Translations under genes and position numbers: made by a program | Assembly (NCBI GenBank): GCA_902780025.1 | Contig: CACZDV010000007.1 | Span: forward strand, 1-64,000 | From: an uncultured Prevotellaceae bacterium | Lineage (GTDB): Bacteria; Bacteroidota; Bacteroidia; Bacteroidales; Bacteroidaceae | DNA length: 64,000 nucleotides | Direction of reading: 5' to 3' | Notes under the pieces: model-generated | Database searches by the model: none | The model's input: only the letters and a program-made list of their open reading frames with translations | Told to the model about the DNA's origin: nothing | Shown: positions 51,001-58,966 of the stretch, in pieces | How positions within the stretch are numbered: position 1 is the first letter of the stretch | How the letters are laid out: each line of letters opens with the position of its first letter

Positions 51001-54000
51001 CAAGAAACACTGGAGCGCGTCGGTTCTACTATCATCGAATTGCGTGCCAACAGTGCATCTACCGCGCCTGCCATTACGGACTTCGTGAAGCGTGTCGGTG
51101 CCGTAGGTGCTCAGGCAGGCATCACCATTGACCAGGTGGCCGCTCTGGGTTCTACAGTCGATGCGTTGGGTGGTCGCGTGGAGATGTCGGCAACGGCATT
51201 GTCACGAATGATTCCAGCAATCCGCAACAACTCGTTTGCAGTAGCAAATGCTATAGGCGTGACTGAGAAATCTCTGAAAGACCTGTTTAATAGTGGGCGC
51301 GCTATGGATGCTATGGTGCTTATCTTCCAGAAGATGCGTGAGAGCGTTCATCAGTATGACACATCGACGGAGAAAGGCATGAACGCTATGGCCGACCATG
51401 TGGAAGAGATGCTGGGAAAGAATGCCACCATGCAGGAGGTTATGAAGGAGCTGAACCAGCAGGGCGCACGTGCCGGAATCGTGTTTGGTCTGTTGTCGCA
51501 GAATGTGGATGAACTGGAGAAGCAACTTGGCATTGCCAACAATGCCTATCGCCAGAATACGGCCCTGCTGAACGAGTATAACAATATGAATGAAACCACG
51601 GCAGCAAAATGGGAGCGACTGAAGAATAGCATCGAAGAGTGGTTTGTCAGCGACTCAGCGCAGCGTTTCCTCGGTAGAATCATCGACAGACTGCGAACGC
51701 TGGCCGACTGGTTTGCCTCTGATGGCCCGTTAGCCATTGGTTTCAAACTGATGCTGACCTACGCTGCTGCTATGAAGTTGCAGATAGGTGCAGCCTTTAT
51801 GGGTATTGGCGGTGGTTTTAAGACGCTGACAACAGCACTGATGGCTGGTATGGCAGGTATCGGAACGTCACTTGGTGTCTTAGGCGAGAAGCTGGGTTTG
51901 GTTACAGCACGTACACGACTGGCAAGAATGGAGTGGAAGAAGATGGATCTGGCTATGAAGCAGAACGTCATCGGCGCCATCATCGCTGCCATCGCCATGC
52001 TGGCCATGAAAATGTGGGAGTGGCACAAGGCCGCCAAGGAAGCTGCTGCAGAGGTTGGAAGATTCAATCAGAAGATGGCCGATGAGAAGAAGGCACTTGA
52101 CAGTCTGTTTGAGCCGTTGAATAAGTCCAACCTTGCGCAGAAGGATCGCCTTGACCTTATCAAGCAAATCAATGATAAGTACGGCAAATATCTGGGTTAT
52201 ATGCTCAGCGAGACTTCATCTGCTATCCAGTTGGCAGATGCCCATGCCCTTATAGCAAAGCGCATCCGAGAAGAAGCCTACGAGCGTCGTATTGCCGATA
52301 AGGAGCGTAGCATACAGGAAGAACACAACGAGGACGTGAACGCCGCCTACGCCAAGATAACTGACCGACTGAGGAAAAACGCAAAAGGCAATGCCGACGT
52401 ACAGGCTATGGCCGATATGTTGAAAGGTATCGTTGACAGCCGCATGGGTGAAATCAAGTACGCTTATGATGACAGCAACAATATCTTCAAGGCCAAGACG
52501 AGTTATTACCTTGACCCGAATATTAAAGGTGCTATCGACAACGGCATTGAGCGACTGATTCTGGATGGCAAACTGTCGCGTGACAACGTGCAGCTGATAC
52601 AGAAGGCTGTATATAAATATACGGTAGAGGCGAAGAACCAGCACGACGATATTATGAGTCAGACGGCAAACCTTCGCTCTGACCTGCGCGGTATTCAGGG
52701 AGCCATCAAGTATGACCTTGCCAATAATATCAACACGCTTGTCAGCAAGGTTGCCAGCACGGTAGGCAATGCTGTGAGGAATATCAAGCAGCAACAGCAG
52801 AACACACCGCTGATGCTTCAGCCGCAAGGTGGTGGCAGTGGCGTCAACATTCCTAACCTGTTTGGCGGTCAGCAGCAAGGAGGATGGAGTGCTCCTTGGC
52901 AGCAGACCCGTGAGACAACACCCGACCAGCAGATGGCACCTGCAGGATGGAAGCCTGACATTGACAAGAAGAATGTAGAACAGGTCCGTCAGTTCGTGGC
53001 CGACCAGGATGCGTTACGCAGCGCACTGCAAGCCAGTGGGGAACAGTTGGACGAGGCACAGCGCAAGGTAGCTGAGTCATGGCTTCTGAGTGACGAGCAG
53101 TTGAAGGAGTATCGTAAGATTATCCAAAAGGCTGACTACAGCCCAGGTGGCAAAAATGCTAACCCCTATGGTAACTATAACAAAGTAACCTCTCCGTACT
53201 CAGAGTGGAACGGTGACGACCTTGTTGCCCGTCGTAAGGAGATGTTGGAGCGCGTAAAGGCTCTGGCCAATGGTGCAGACGTACAAGCGGTATTGTCGGA
53301 GGATGCAAAGTTCATCAGCGACGCCGTGCGCAAGAACATCAAGACTACTAATGACGCCATTGAGTGGTATAACTCAGAACGTCTGAAAATACAAGATGCA
53401 CTTCATGCCAAGCACCTGACGAACACCGGCGACTGGCTCGACCCGAAGGCTCAGCGTAGAGCAAGCCGCGTGGTGAGAGACGAGATGAAGTATTACCTGG
53501 ATGAGTTGGATGCTTACTATACCGAGCGCAAGGCGAAGATACAGGAAGCTCAGAACGACGAGGAAATCAGCGAGGCAGAGGCACGCAACCGCACCATCGC
53601 CAATGAGGCCGAGTGGCGTCAGCGCCGTGCCGAGTTGCAGCAGCTGTATGCCAAGAAGGGTGCAAAAGTGACGCAGGCTGAACAGCAGGCTATCTTCAAC
53701 ATCATATCGGAGCGTACTGGCGAGACAACAACATTTATCCAGAGGGATATTGCCCAGACAGTGAAGTTCATTGAAGACGTTGGCAAGAAGAGCAAGGCCG
53801 CTATGGACCGCATCTATGGTAATCTGGATAAGGATATTGAGCAGGACTTCCTGCGTCAGCGCAACGCCATCGGTCAGCACATGAAGGCCATTCAGGATAT
53901 CATCGACAAGGAACGTCCGTTCAACGGTATCACAAAGGATCTGCAGACGAACCTCACGACGATGGGTATCCTGACGGCGCACATGAGCAAGGAGCGCGAC

Positions 54001-56484
54001 GAGTTGATGGCGAAGAATGCCGACATGACGAAGTTCAACGAGAAGCAAGCCCAAGAGGCGTTTAAGGAAATGACGTTCCTGTTGGGCGAGGCTGAAAACG
54101 CCTACTCGACAACTGCCGAGGAGGTGATGCAGCGTGCTGCCGAAGCCGGACTGACGGCATGGGTGGAGGAGATGAAGCAGAATCCGCAGATGCAGGAGGG
54201 CTTGATGGCACAGTTACGCTCTACTTTTGACACCATTCAGGATGCTATAAAAAAGGAAGCCTCGCAGTTGAAGAAGGAAGCCGAAATCATGTGGAACAAT
54301 ATCCTCATGCCAGACGGCGAGACCACCATGAAGCAGGCTTTCGACAAGACCATCTCGACGCTGGGAATTGAGCAGGGTAGGGTAAGCCGTGCGAACTCGC
54401 TCATCGGTGCAGGACAGGCTTCGGAGCGTGTGGTCGACAAGTTGGCTATCAAGCAGATGCAGGTACAGATGTCGATGCAGAAGGCATACTATGATCTGAT
54501 GCGTAAACGCGGACTGGCTCAGGTAGAGATACTGAAACAACAGTCGAAAGAACTGGAAGAGCAGGGCAAGTTGGAGGAAGCCAAGCGCAAGAGCCAGGAT
54601 GCACAGCATGTTCAGATGGCACTCAATCTGGCTACCACCAAGGAGCAAACCGAGCTGTTGAAACTGGAAGAGGAACTGACTGCCAAGGTTGAGGAATCTC
54701 AGAACCGCCTCTATACCGAGTTGAAGGAGTGGGGCAATCTGTTGGCTTCGAGCCTGCAAAGCATCTTCGAGGCTTCCAACGCCGGCAATGCGGATTACTA
54801 TAACGAGCGCGCCAAGATGGACCTGACGGGCAAGGGCGGTCCAGGTGCGGGCACCTACGTTGTCATTGACAATGCAGGTACCAGCGATGCACAGGCCCAC
54901 TATGAATACCTTGATGAGCGTCAGGCTCTGGAGCGTGAGCATGAGATTGAGCAGCAGAACGCACAGGCAGAGGCGTGGAGCAAGGTCATGGATGACATCA
55001 ATATGAAGATGTCGGAGAGCATCACCGACTGGATGAACGCTTTCCTTCAGAGCCAAAGCGTAGACCTGAACACAGCGGCACTCGGCGCCAATACAGCCGC
55101 CATCAATGCGCTGACATTGGCAATGGGTGGTGTTCCTGCAGCAGAAGGTTCTGGCGATACGGGCGTAGGAGAAGACGGTGTACCAAACTCCATACGCCGA
55201 CCCGAAGAGAATAACGGTGGTGAAGCACCAACCTATAAGGCTCCTTGGCAGATGACCGAGGAAGATATTGTCAAGGGTCAGGAGAACATGGGGCTGATGT
55301 GGCAGTCGTACACCGAGCAGGGTACGGAGGCTATGATGCAGATGCAAGAGAACCTGGCAGAGACACCAGGCATTACTCCACCGTGGCAGATGACTGAGGA
55401 AAGCATGCAGGCCGGTATGGAGAACATGCAGAATGCTTATCAGGGTATGGTTGATGCAAGCAACAAGGCTACTGGTCAGGTGCTTGCCAACCAGAGCAAG
55501 ATACAGCAGGGCGAGAATCAGACCGACAAAAAGATATCATCTGGCGCACAGTCGGCTTTTGCCAAGATGACGGCAGCAGCCAACCTGTACGGTATTGCCT
55601 ATCAGGCCATGTCGAATGACAATCTTTCAACGGCTCAGAAGTTTGAGATGATTGCCGTGCAGGCTGCAGGACAGGCAGCTATCAGTGCGCTGACAGCTTC
55701 GTTGGCACAGAACACGGGACAGGTTGCCGCCGACACGCCAGCCGTAGCATCAAAGGCATTTGCCCAACTTGGTCCTATCGGTGGTGCAGCAGCTTTTGCC
55801 GCCATCACAGCCATACTTGGTGGACTGGTTGGCCTTGCCGTCTCGAAGATTGCGAAATCGAAGAGTCAGATTGCACAGGTAACTGGTGCCAGTGTCGGTG
55901 CTGGTCGTATGGCAACAGGTATGCTGACGTATGGCGAAGGTAACGTGAATGAATTTACGGATCCATCGACGCTGACGCCTGGCAGACAGTACAACGTGGA
56001 TAGTGCAGACGGAAAGACGTACCGTGCTCGCTACATGGGCAAGAATGCCAAGACACACATCACCAACGGGCCGGAGTTCCACCTGGTAGGCGAGAAGGGT
56101 AGGGAGGCCATCATCGACGCGCACACTACCCGGCAGCTGCAGATGGACGACAACGGCATCTGGCAGTCGATACAGACGCTATACAACGGCGGTCGCCTCA
56201 GTCATTCGTCAATGCGCCGTAGGGGTAGGGGAGTGAGAGCCTTTGCCGATGGTAATCTGGATGAGTTTGAGGAGGTTGAGAGCACGCTGGGTGGTGGCGA
56301 TTCCGGCATGAGCATGGAGCAGGTAATATCACTGAAAGAGAGCATCGACCGACAGAGCGACCTGCTGGAAGACCTGCGAACAAACGGCATCAAGGCAACC
56401 TTTGACGTGTACGGCAAGGGTGGCTTGGTGGACAGCTACGATACTGGTAAGAAAAACGTGACGAGACATGGAGAGAGATATTGA
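45088..56484 (+). CDS. Giant tail tape measure protein
   Basis: A 3,798-residue protein, one of the largest of its kind. Residues 1-1800 are almost all alpha-helical coiled coil with Lys/Glu/Gln-rich runs and four related units of about 140 residues starting near 1229, 1370, 1505 and 1650 (sharing AAKQ and ETQRYWQAQMDG-like segments). Residues about 1850-2150 hold the TP901-type tape-measure core (LSDKMGEVRKTTHFTADEVG, then ISARGGQLG). Hydrophobic segments occur near 2220-2320 and near the end (GGAAAFAAITAILGGLVGLA, about 3565-3590). It sets tail length, roughly 570 nm at 1.5 angstrom per residue, and may help DNA cross the envelope. Confidence 0.9.
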   Translation: MATRHELIHIDFVANAGKANPVMKSLQVACDDARVAKEKLDKELANAKAAGAPAKVIADIEGRLKAQTKTWEALQKGMREYTKGIDTLSKGIKEFNQGTLDQMSAKFNKSVYNAAKLVQSTVETGSKYWNQLQRLMDATDRNVTRAKEDIVTMMQSLKDGSSVSTVQLTRAKEVLEDLSRLAVYNSEEWRNLKAQMNEVAQAVDMVAATERSLKGEIASEQDALRLSNALTQESINLRHADGEAAMQAAKKEREGIEATMKGLSDKKAQRSKELDDIRDEIELQEHLDEVIKKRDQKIADARSTKQDAEQKRDEADRAIKAYDEQKAKVGELKKQVDELTKEQGKEAKAAEKAAEKAEKHAEAVGKQQEKVSGLEKEVEKLEQDLDTLSKQPVKPTVDTSGVDDAKKKINQEPIKPKVDDSEVKALEARLKAIQDAIAEKRQQIEAESKKGAGSISQWEETLKRVQGSKDGRLTAMGLGDEKKQMDDLLDVANRFYEIIKKVKGVTEDKFIPAQAAEPIKQLAEYYQITEEEARKLIHTLERSDVVQKKFATMRFDEHTGFLTVEQKKGVDDQQIRIEAAQSYLEKAREREAGQTERINKLTGELNDLEQKEAEQKEKIAAASEKAAQAAEQQNEATDKKVKLSKKEQQEVEKLTQDNAALTSTIEALKKQRDALTASDEKGAEAAKKGAEAAKEEAQAMKMTAEEAKAALEEMRKMSTLKLKGDTGLEASNIEQAQQYLMGRIKAINPSGVGGGRFTLQGKNQIKDLIDAFKKDYGIGSDKEAREIVSRLVTGKNGGLIQRGVYDKEFGALQVTVDPEALKQRGARMLELTNISKGVTAATKEQTAADQAQEEEVKRLREEYRKEDETLRKRKEEYQKRLDKANAIGGPEEKDGKRTARGQALDDAETYRQRYVVKQEERTKAAWEEYQAVKSGTQATEANTKAKKDNVSVDQQKKQIDEQIAALEQQKAGNTERLTQLQEKGAKAAKKNAEATQEQTQAVKESADAEMTMEQLLKRREDLDSKLAAKKEQLRKAQEELEKMTKSETAAEKEQSDVTARLTQKQAEYNEELQKMGPMKEARDQATKDRRNAQRVINRSDETINTTMREVLPERKSEEEMTQMRKKAEDLQKEINDLTQAFDQNAQAITNLNRKETEAAIEMAQSENVSIEKVKQAIELLKKKIETEATDAKTMQERGDAINRLSERLTQMNAEVAKLSQPIADRLKVDDLGTLSETEIRQGIEAAKQLIQTYKSGSDEANQLAERIVKAEKHLKDTGIEAARTAQKQAEAQQLLAEKHKQMQDRMSALNRLSKEGLTETQRYWQAQMDGATRGSRAFKEAERNLKRINAEQEKQTQAQLEASANRLGRKNLRTLSGAELQESVNAAKQLLATMKPTNAAYTDLQNNIIRAEEHMKQYGLETARSAQQAAAQLQMMKDRMVDLSKLSDAGLEETRRYWQAQMDGAERTSQAYIEAKANMEAIVHEQQKLAAEQVKTDAQKIYGNKMLMSEGSIRNAIEAAKQYQQTLAATSPEYQRLKAAIVDAEEHIKKYGVEAERAARKEAQAIADAARKRQENDTMMRKQLYNTRDLSASALKAQEQYWQRLIDDPNTAAASLARYEKDLKRVRQLQEQAIKTEGQEAFNFFKDGKDENASANEIKKQADALKKYRDSLPQKDNADTIAKINEYLIKAGQSAEKAAQQAMSLRQAVTIGKQVRGGSFSGSTEELKQAKKVLEELQQRVEKGGRSWQKLQRDIDGINIELKRVNTISKEVQEVLDRPKGRSYNELKQAVEQGRLKLQSMDRTTKEGQKAFDELAKKIKACDLEMKTLGNSAKGTVSAFDKAWGRLKTYISLYVGAAVAMQKITSTMGDLMTLSDKMGEVRKTTHFTADEVGRLSDNLTKLDTRTPIEQLLSISARGGQLGLKAQEDIRGFTEAANQLMVALPEMGEESATELMKIAKATGDLKRNGDDVQETLERVGSTIIELRANSASTAPAITDFVKRVGAVGAQAGITIDQVAALGSTVDALGGRVEMSATALSRMIPAIRNNSFAVANAIGVTEKSLKDLFNSGRAMDAMVLIFQKMRESVHQYDTSTEKGMNAMADHVEEMLGKNATMQEVMKELNQQGARAGIVFGLLSQNVDELEKQLGIANNAYRQNTALLNEYNNMNETTAAKWERLKNSIEEWFVSDSAQRFLGRIIDRLRTLADWFASDGPLAIGFKLMLTYAAAMKLQIGAAFMGIGGGFKTLTTALMAGMAGIGTSLGVLGEKLGLVTARTRLARMEWKKMDLAMKQNVIGAIIAAIAMLAMKMWEWHKAAKEAAAEVGRFNQKMADEKKALDSLFEPLNKSNLAQKDRLDLIKQINDKYGKYLGYMLSETSSAIQLADAHALIAKRIREEAYERRIADKERSIQEEHNEDVNAAYAKITDRLRKNAKGNADVQAMADMLKGIVDSRMGEIKYAYDDSNNIFKAKTSYYLDPNIKGAIDNGIERLILDGKLSRDNVQLIQKAVYKYTVEAKNQHDDIMSQTANLRSDLRGIQGAIKYDLANNINTLVSKVASTVGNAVRNIKQQQQNTPLMLQPQGGGSGVNIPNLFGGQQQGGWSAPWQQTRETTPDQQMAPAGWKPDIDKKNVEQVRQFVADQDALRSALQASGEQLDEAQRKVAESWLLSDEQLKEYRKIIQKADYSPGGKNANPYGNYNKVTSPYSEWNGDDLVARRKEMLERVKALANGADVQAVLSEDAKFISDAVRKNIKTTNDAIEWYNSERLKIQDALHAKHLTNTGDWLDPKAQRRASRVVRDEMKYYLDELDAYYTERKAKIQEAQNDEEISEAEARNRTIANEAEWRQRRAELQQLYAKKGAKVTQAEQQAIFNIISERTGETTTFIQRDIAQTVKFIEDVGKKSKAAMDRIYGNLDKDIEQDFLRQRNAIGQHMKAIQDIIDKERPFNGITKDLQTNLTTMGILTAHMSKERDELMAKNADMTKFNEKQAQEAFKEMTFLLGEAENAYSTTAEEVMQRAAEAGLTAWVEEMKQNPQMQEGLMAQLRSTFDTIQDAIKKEASQLKKEAEIMWNNILMPDGETTMKQAFDKTISTLGIEQGRVSRANSLIGAGQASERVVDKLAIKQMQVQMSMQKAYYDLMRKRGLAQVEILKQQSKELEEQGKLEEAKRKSQDAQHVQMALNLATTKEQTELLKLEEELTAKVEESQNRLYTELKEWGNLLASSLQSIFEASNAGNADYYNERAKMDLTGKGGPGAGTYVVIDNAGTSDAQAHYEYLDERQALEREHEIEQQNAQAEAWSKVMDDINMKMSESITDWMNAFLQSQSVDLNTAALGANTAAINALTLAMGGVPAAEGSGDTGVGEDGVPNSIRRPEENNGGEAPTYKAPWQMTEEDIVKGQENMGLMWQSYTEQGTEAMMQMQENLAETPGITPPWQMTEESMQAGMENMQNAYQGMVDASNKATGQVLANQSKIQQGENQTDKKISSGAQSAFAKMTAAANLYGIAYQAMSNDNLSTAQKFEMIAVQAAGQAAISALTASLAQNTGQVAADTPAVASKAFAQLGPIGGAAAFAAITAILGGLVGLAVSKIAKSKSQIAQVTGASVGAGRMATGMLTYGEGNVNEFTDPSTLTPGRQYNVDSADGKTYRARYMGKNAKTHITNGPEFHLVGEKGREAIIDAHTTRQLQMDDNGIWQSIQTLYNGGRLSHSSMRRRGRGVRAFADGNLDEFEEVESTLGGGDSGMSMEQVISLKESIDRQSDLLEDLRTNGIKATFDVYGKGGLVDSYDTGKKNVTRHGERY

Positions 56485-57433
56485 CTTAGTAATACCGATG
56501 GTATTTCCCGCTGACCCTGAGTGGCGGCGGGAATACCAACGCTTCCATATAGGGGATGCGACAAAGAGCGAGCGTTTCCGTTCGTGGGGTACTGAGGAAC
56601 TGCTGGTGAGGTGCTGCATAAAGTTTATGCCGTGGCTCAGACGCATCTATATCCTGCTGGCACAGGAAAGCCAGGTGCAGGAGTGGATGAAGAACCTTGC
56701 GGCAGAACAGCGAGGCACTATGCAGCCGGAGGTGAGGACAGTGTTTCATCGGGAGTTTATGCCGGCAAACATGCTGCCATGCTTTGCGAGTCCGTGCATT
56801 GAGATGTTCCTGCATAAGATACCAGAGCTGTCGGAATACTTTATCTACGGCAATGACGATATGTTTCCGCTGAGTCCGCTGCAGCCGGAGGACTTCTTCC
56901 GTCAGACAGAACCGGACGGCACACTCTTGCCGTGCCAGAAGATAACGGAGCGAGTGTATCCACCGAATCCGAATATCTTCCAGAGGAAGTGCATGTATCA
57001 ACTGAACATGATAGCGGGGCGCTACGGCAAGCACTATACAGTGAAGTGGCCCGACACGGGGCATATCTTTGCTGCCATCAGGAAGAGCAGCTGTGAGGAG
57101 GTATGGCGCAGACATGGCGACGAGATAACCTATTACCTGTCGCCGCTGAAGCGTAACGACCGAAGTTACAATCACTATATCTACATGCTGTATCAGCACT
57201 TTGAGGGATTGTATGTAGAGCACCGTCCACCAAGGCACTATACCGACCATGAAACGCCGACACAGCGGCTGGCAGAGATTATCCGTGACCCGCAGGCGGG
57301 AATGGTCTGCCTGAATGACAACGAGAAGATCTTCGACTGGAAGGTAAGGGCGGAGATAGTTCACAGGGAGATTGAGAGAAAGCTGGAGGGAGCTGCTGTG
57401 ACACAGCAGTATACAGGACAAATAACTGAATAA
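56468..57433 (+). CDS. Stealth-family phosphosugar transferase
   Basis: A 321-residue enzyme. It opens with DIDLVIPMVFPADPEW (the first conserved region of Stealth proteins) and continues with the second: FRSWGTEELLVRC, PWLRRIYILLAQ, FHREFMPANMLPCF, and KIPELSEYFIYGNDDMFP with the acidic pair of the active site. Family members transfer a hexose or GlcNAc phosphate from a nucleotide sugar onto a polysaccharide; GNPTAB is the animal relative. It starts 17 nt inside the tape measure gene, so it is made with tail proteins. Whether it acts on the host surface or the virion is unknown. Confidence 0.8.
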   Translation: MERDIDLVIPMVFPADPEWRREYQRFHIGDATKSERFRSWGTEELLVRCCIKFMPWLRRIYILLAQESQVQEWMKNLAAEQRGTMQPEVRTVFHREFMPANMLPCFASPCIEMFLHKIPELSEYFIYGNDDMFPLSPLQPEDFFRQTEPDGTLLPCQKITERVYPPNPNIFQRKCMYQLNMIAGRYGKHYTVKWPDTGHIFAAIRKSSCEEVWRRHGDEITYYLSPLKRNDRSYNHYIYMLYQHFEGLYVEHRPPRHYTDHETPTQRLAEIIRDPQAGMVCLNDNEKIFDWKVRAEIVHREIERKLEGAAVTQQYTGQITE

Positions 57434-57437
57434 CGAC

Positions 57438-58937
57438 ATGAAGATAGCATTGGTAGCCATCGGGCGGCGCGAGAACAGATATGCCCGAGAATGGGTTGAT
57501 CATTACCTTGAACTGGGGTTTGACCACATCTACATCTGTGACAACAACCACGATGGGGAGGAAAACTTCGAGGATGTTCTCGGCGACAGAATTGCCGAGC
57601 ATAAGGTTAGCATCCATGATTATAGAAACAGGCAGGGCGTGCAGGTCACAGCCTATAACGAGATGTATCGCCAGTATGGCGGTCAGTACGACTGGATAGC
57701 GTTCTTTGACTTCGACGAGTTTCTGACGGTGAACAGCGTGATGACGGTGAAGCAGTGGCTGGCTTTCTATACAGGTACTGATGCCGATACGGTGCTGGTG
57801 AACTGGAAATGCTATGGCGACTGCGGACTGGTGTATGATGACGGACGTGGCGTGAAGGAGCGCTTCACGGAGCCGTTGCCGCTGGACAAGGCCGTGCAGT
57901 ATGATTTCCCCAACAACAACCACATCAAGAGCATCGTGAGGGGTGGACTCGGTGAGATTTCCTTCGGGCGCAATCCGCATATTCCCGATACGGCGCGCTG
58001 CTGCTATACAGCTACGTGGCAGCCTTGCGAGGCATCTCCATTCCAGCCATACGACTTCAACGTGGCCACTCTGCACCACTACGCCACGAAAACCATTGAG
58101 GAGTGGATGATGAACAAGTGGACGAAGGGTACTGGCAACAAGCCTGACATGGATGCTTTCCGAAAGAAGTATAAGGGACGATTCTTTAAGTATAACGAGG
58201 CAACGCCTGAGAAGCAGGCTTACATGGAAGCCTTCGAGCGCAACAAGGAACAGCGAGTTACGGTGTGCATCGTCCACTACAACACACCAGAGATGACGCG
58301 CTGCTGCATCCGTTCGCTGCAGAAGCATACGCCTGGTGTTGGCATCATCGTGTTCGACAACAGCGACAAGCTACCGTTTGTGCCGATGGACGGTGTAGAG
58401 GTTATCGACAATACCAAGGGCCAGATCATTGACTTCGACGAGTGGCTGAAGGAGTTCCCGGATAAGGTGGACGTCGGCAACGGATGGGCGTCGGCCAAGC
58501 ACTGTTGGACGGTGCAGTGGCTTGTGAACAAGCGTCGCAATCCGTTTATCCTGATGGATTCGGATGTGCTCATCAAGCAGGACATCAGTAGTTTCTGGGA
58601 TAAGACGCAGGCGTTCGTCGGACAGGTGAAGCCCCACATGTCGGCTTTCAGGATTACTGTTGAGAGGGTGATACCGTTCCTTTGCTTTGTCAACGTGCCG
58701 ATGATGAAGGGAGGAGGTGTGAGTTACTTCAACTTCCCGAAGATGTGGGCACTGACCTATAAGTCTCCCGACAAGGCGTATGACACGGGATGCTGGTTCT
58801 TGGAGGATGTGAGACGCCACGGCCTGCCGCGCCGTGAGTTGAGCATAGACCCTTATGCCCTGCATTTCGGTCATGGCAGTTGGAAAGGGAAGGACCCGAA
58901 AGAGTGGCTGGAGGAGCATAAAGCCCTGTGGGCATAG
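57438..58937 (+). CDS. Two-domain glycosyltransferase (GT92-like plus GT2-like)
   Basis: A 499-residue enzyme with two catalytic domains. The first (1-260) has a GT92/DUF23-type layout: REWVDHYLELGFDHIYICDN, and the metal-binding DWIAFFDFDEF near 95. The second (270-499) is GT-A fold: VTVCIVHYNTPEMTRCC, then ILMDSDVLI near 373 as its DxD motif. It could add two different sugars to one acceptor. It sits 4 nt after the Stealth gene, so they probably act in one pathway. Confidence 0.8.
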   Translation: MKIALVAIGRRENRYAREWVDHYLELGFDHIYICDNNHDGEENFEDVLGDRIAEHKVSIHDYRNRQGVQVTAYNEMYRQYGGQYDWIAFFDFDEFLTVNSVMTVKQWLAFYTGTDADTVLVNWKCYGDCGLVYDDGRGVKERFTEPLPLDKAVQYDFPNNNHIKSIVRGGLGEISFGRNPHIPDTARCCYTATWQPCEASPFQPYDFNVATLHHYATKTIEEWMMNKWTKGTGNKPDMDAFRKKYKGRFFKYNEATPEKQAYMEAFERNKEQRVTVCIVHYNTPEMTRCCIRSLQKHTPGVGIIVFDNSDKLPFVPMDGVEVIDNTKGQIIDFDEWLKEFPDKVDVGNGWASAKHCWTVQWLVNKRRNPFILMDSDVLIKQDISSFWDKTQAFVGQVKPHMSAFRITVERVIPFLCFVNVPMMKGGGVSYFNFPKMWALTYKSPDKAYDTGCWFLEDVRRHGLPRRELSIDPYALHFGHGSWKGKDPKEWLEEHKALWA

Positions 58938-58966
58938 TTTCAAGATTCAGGTTTCAGGTTCAAGCT

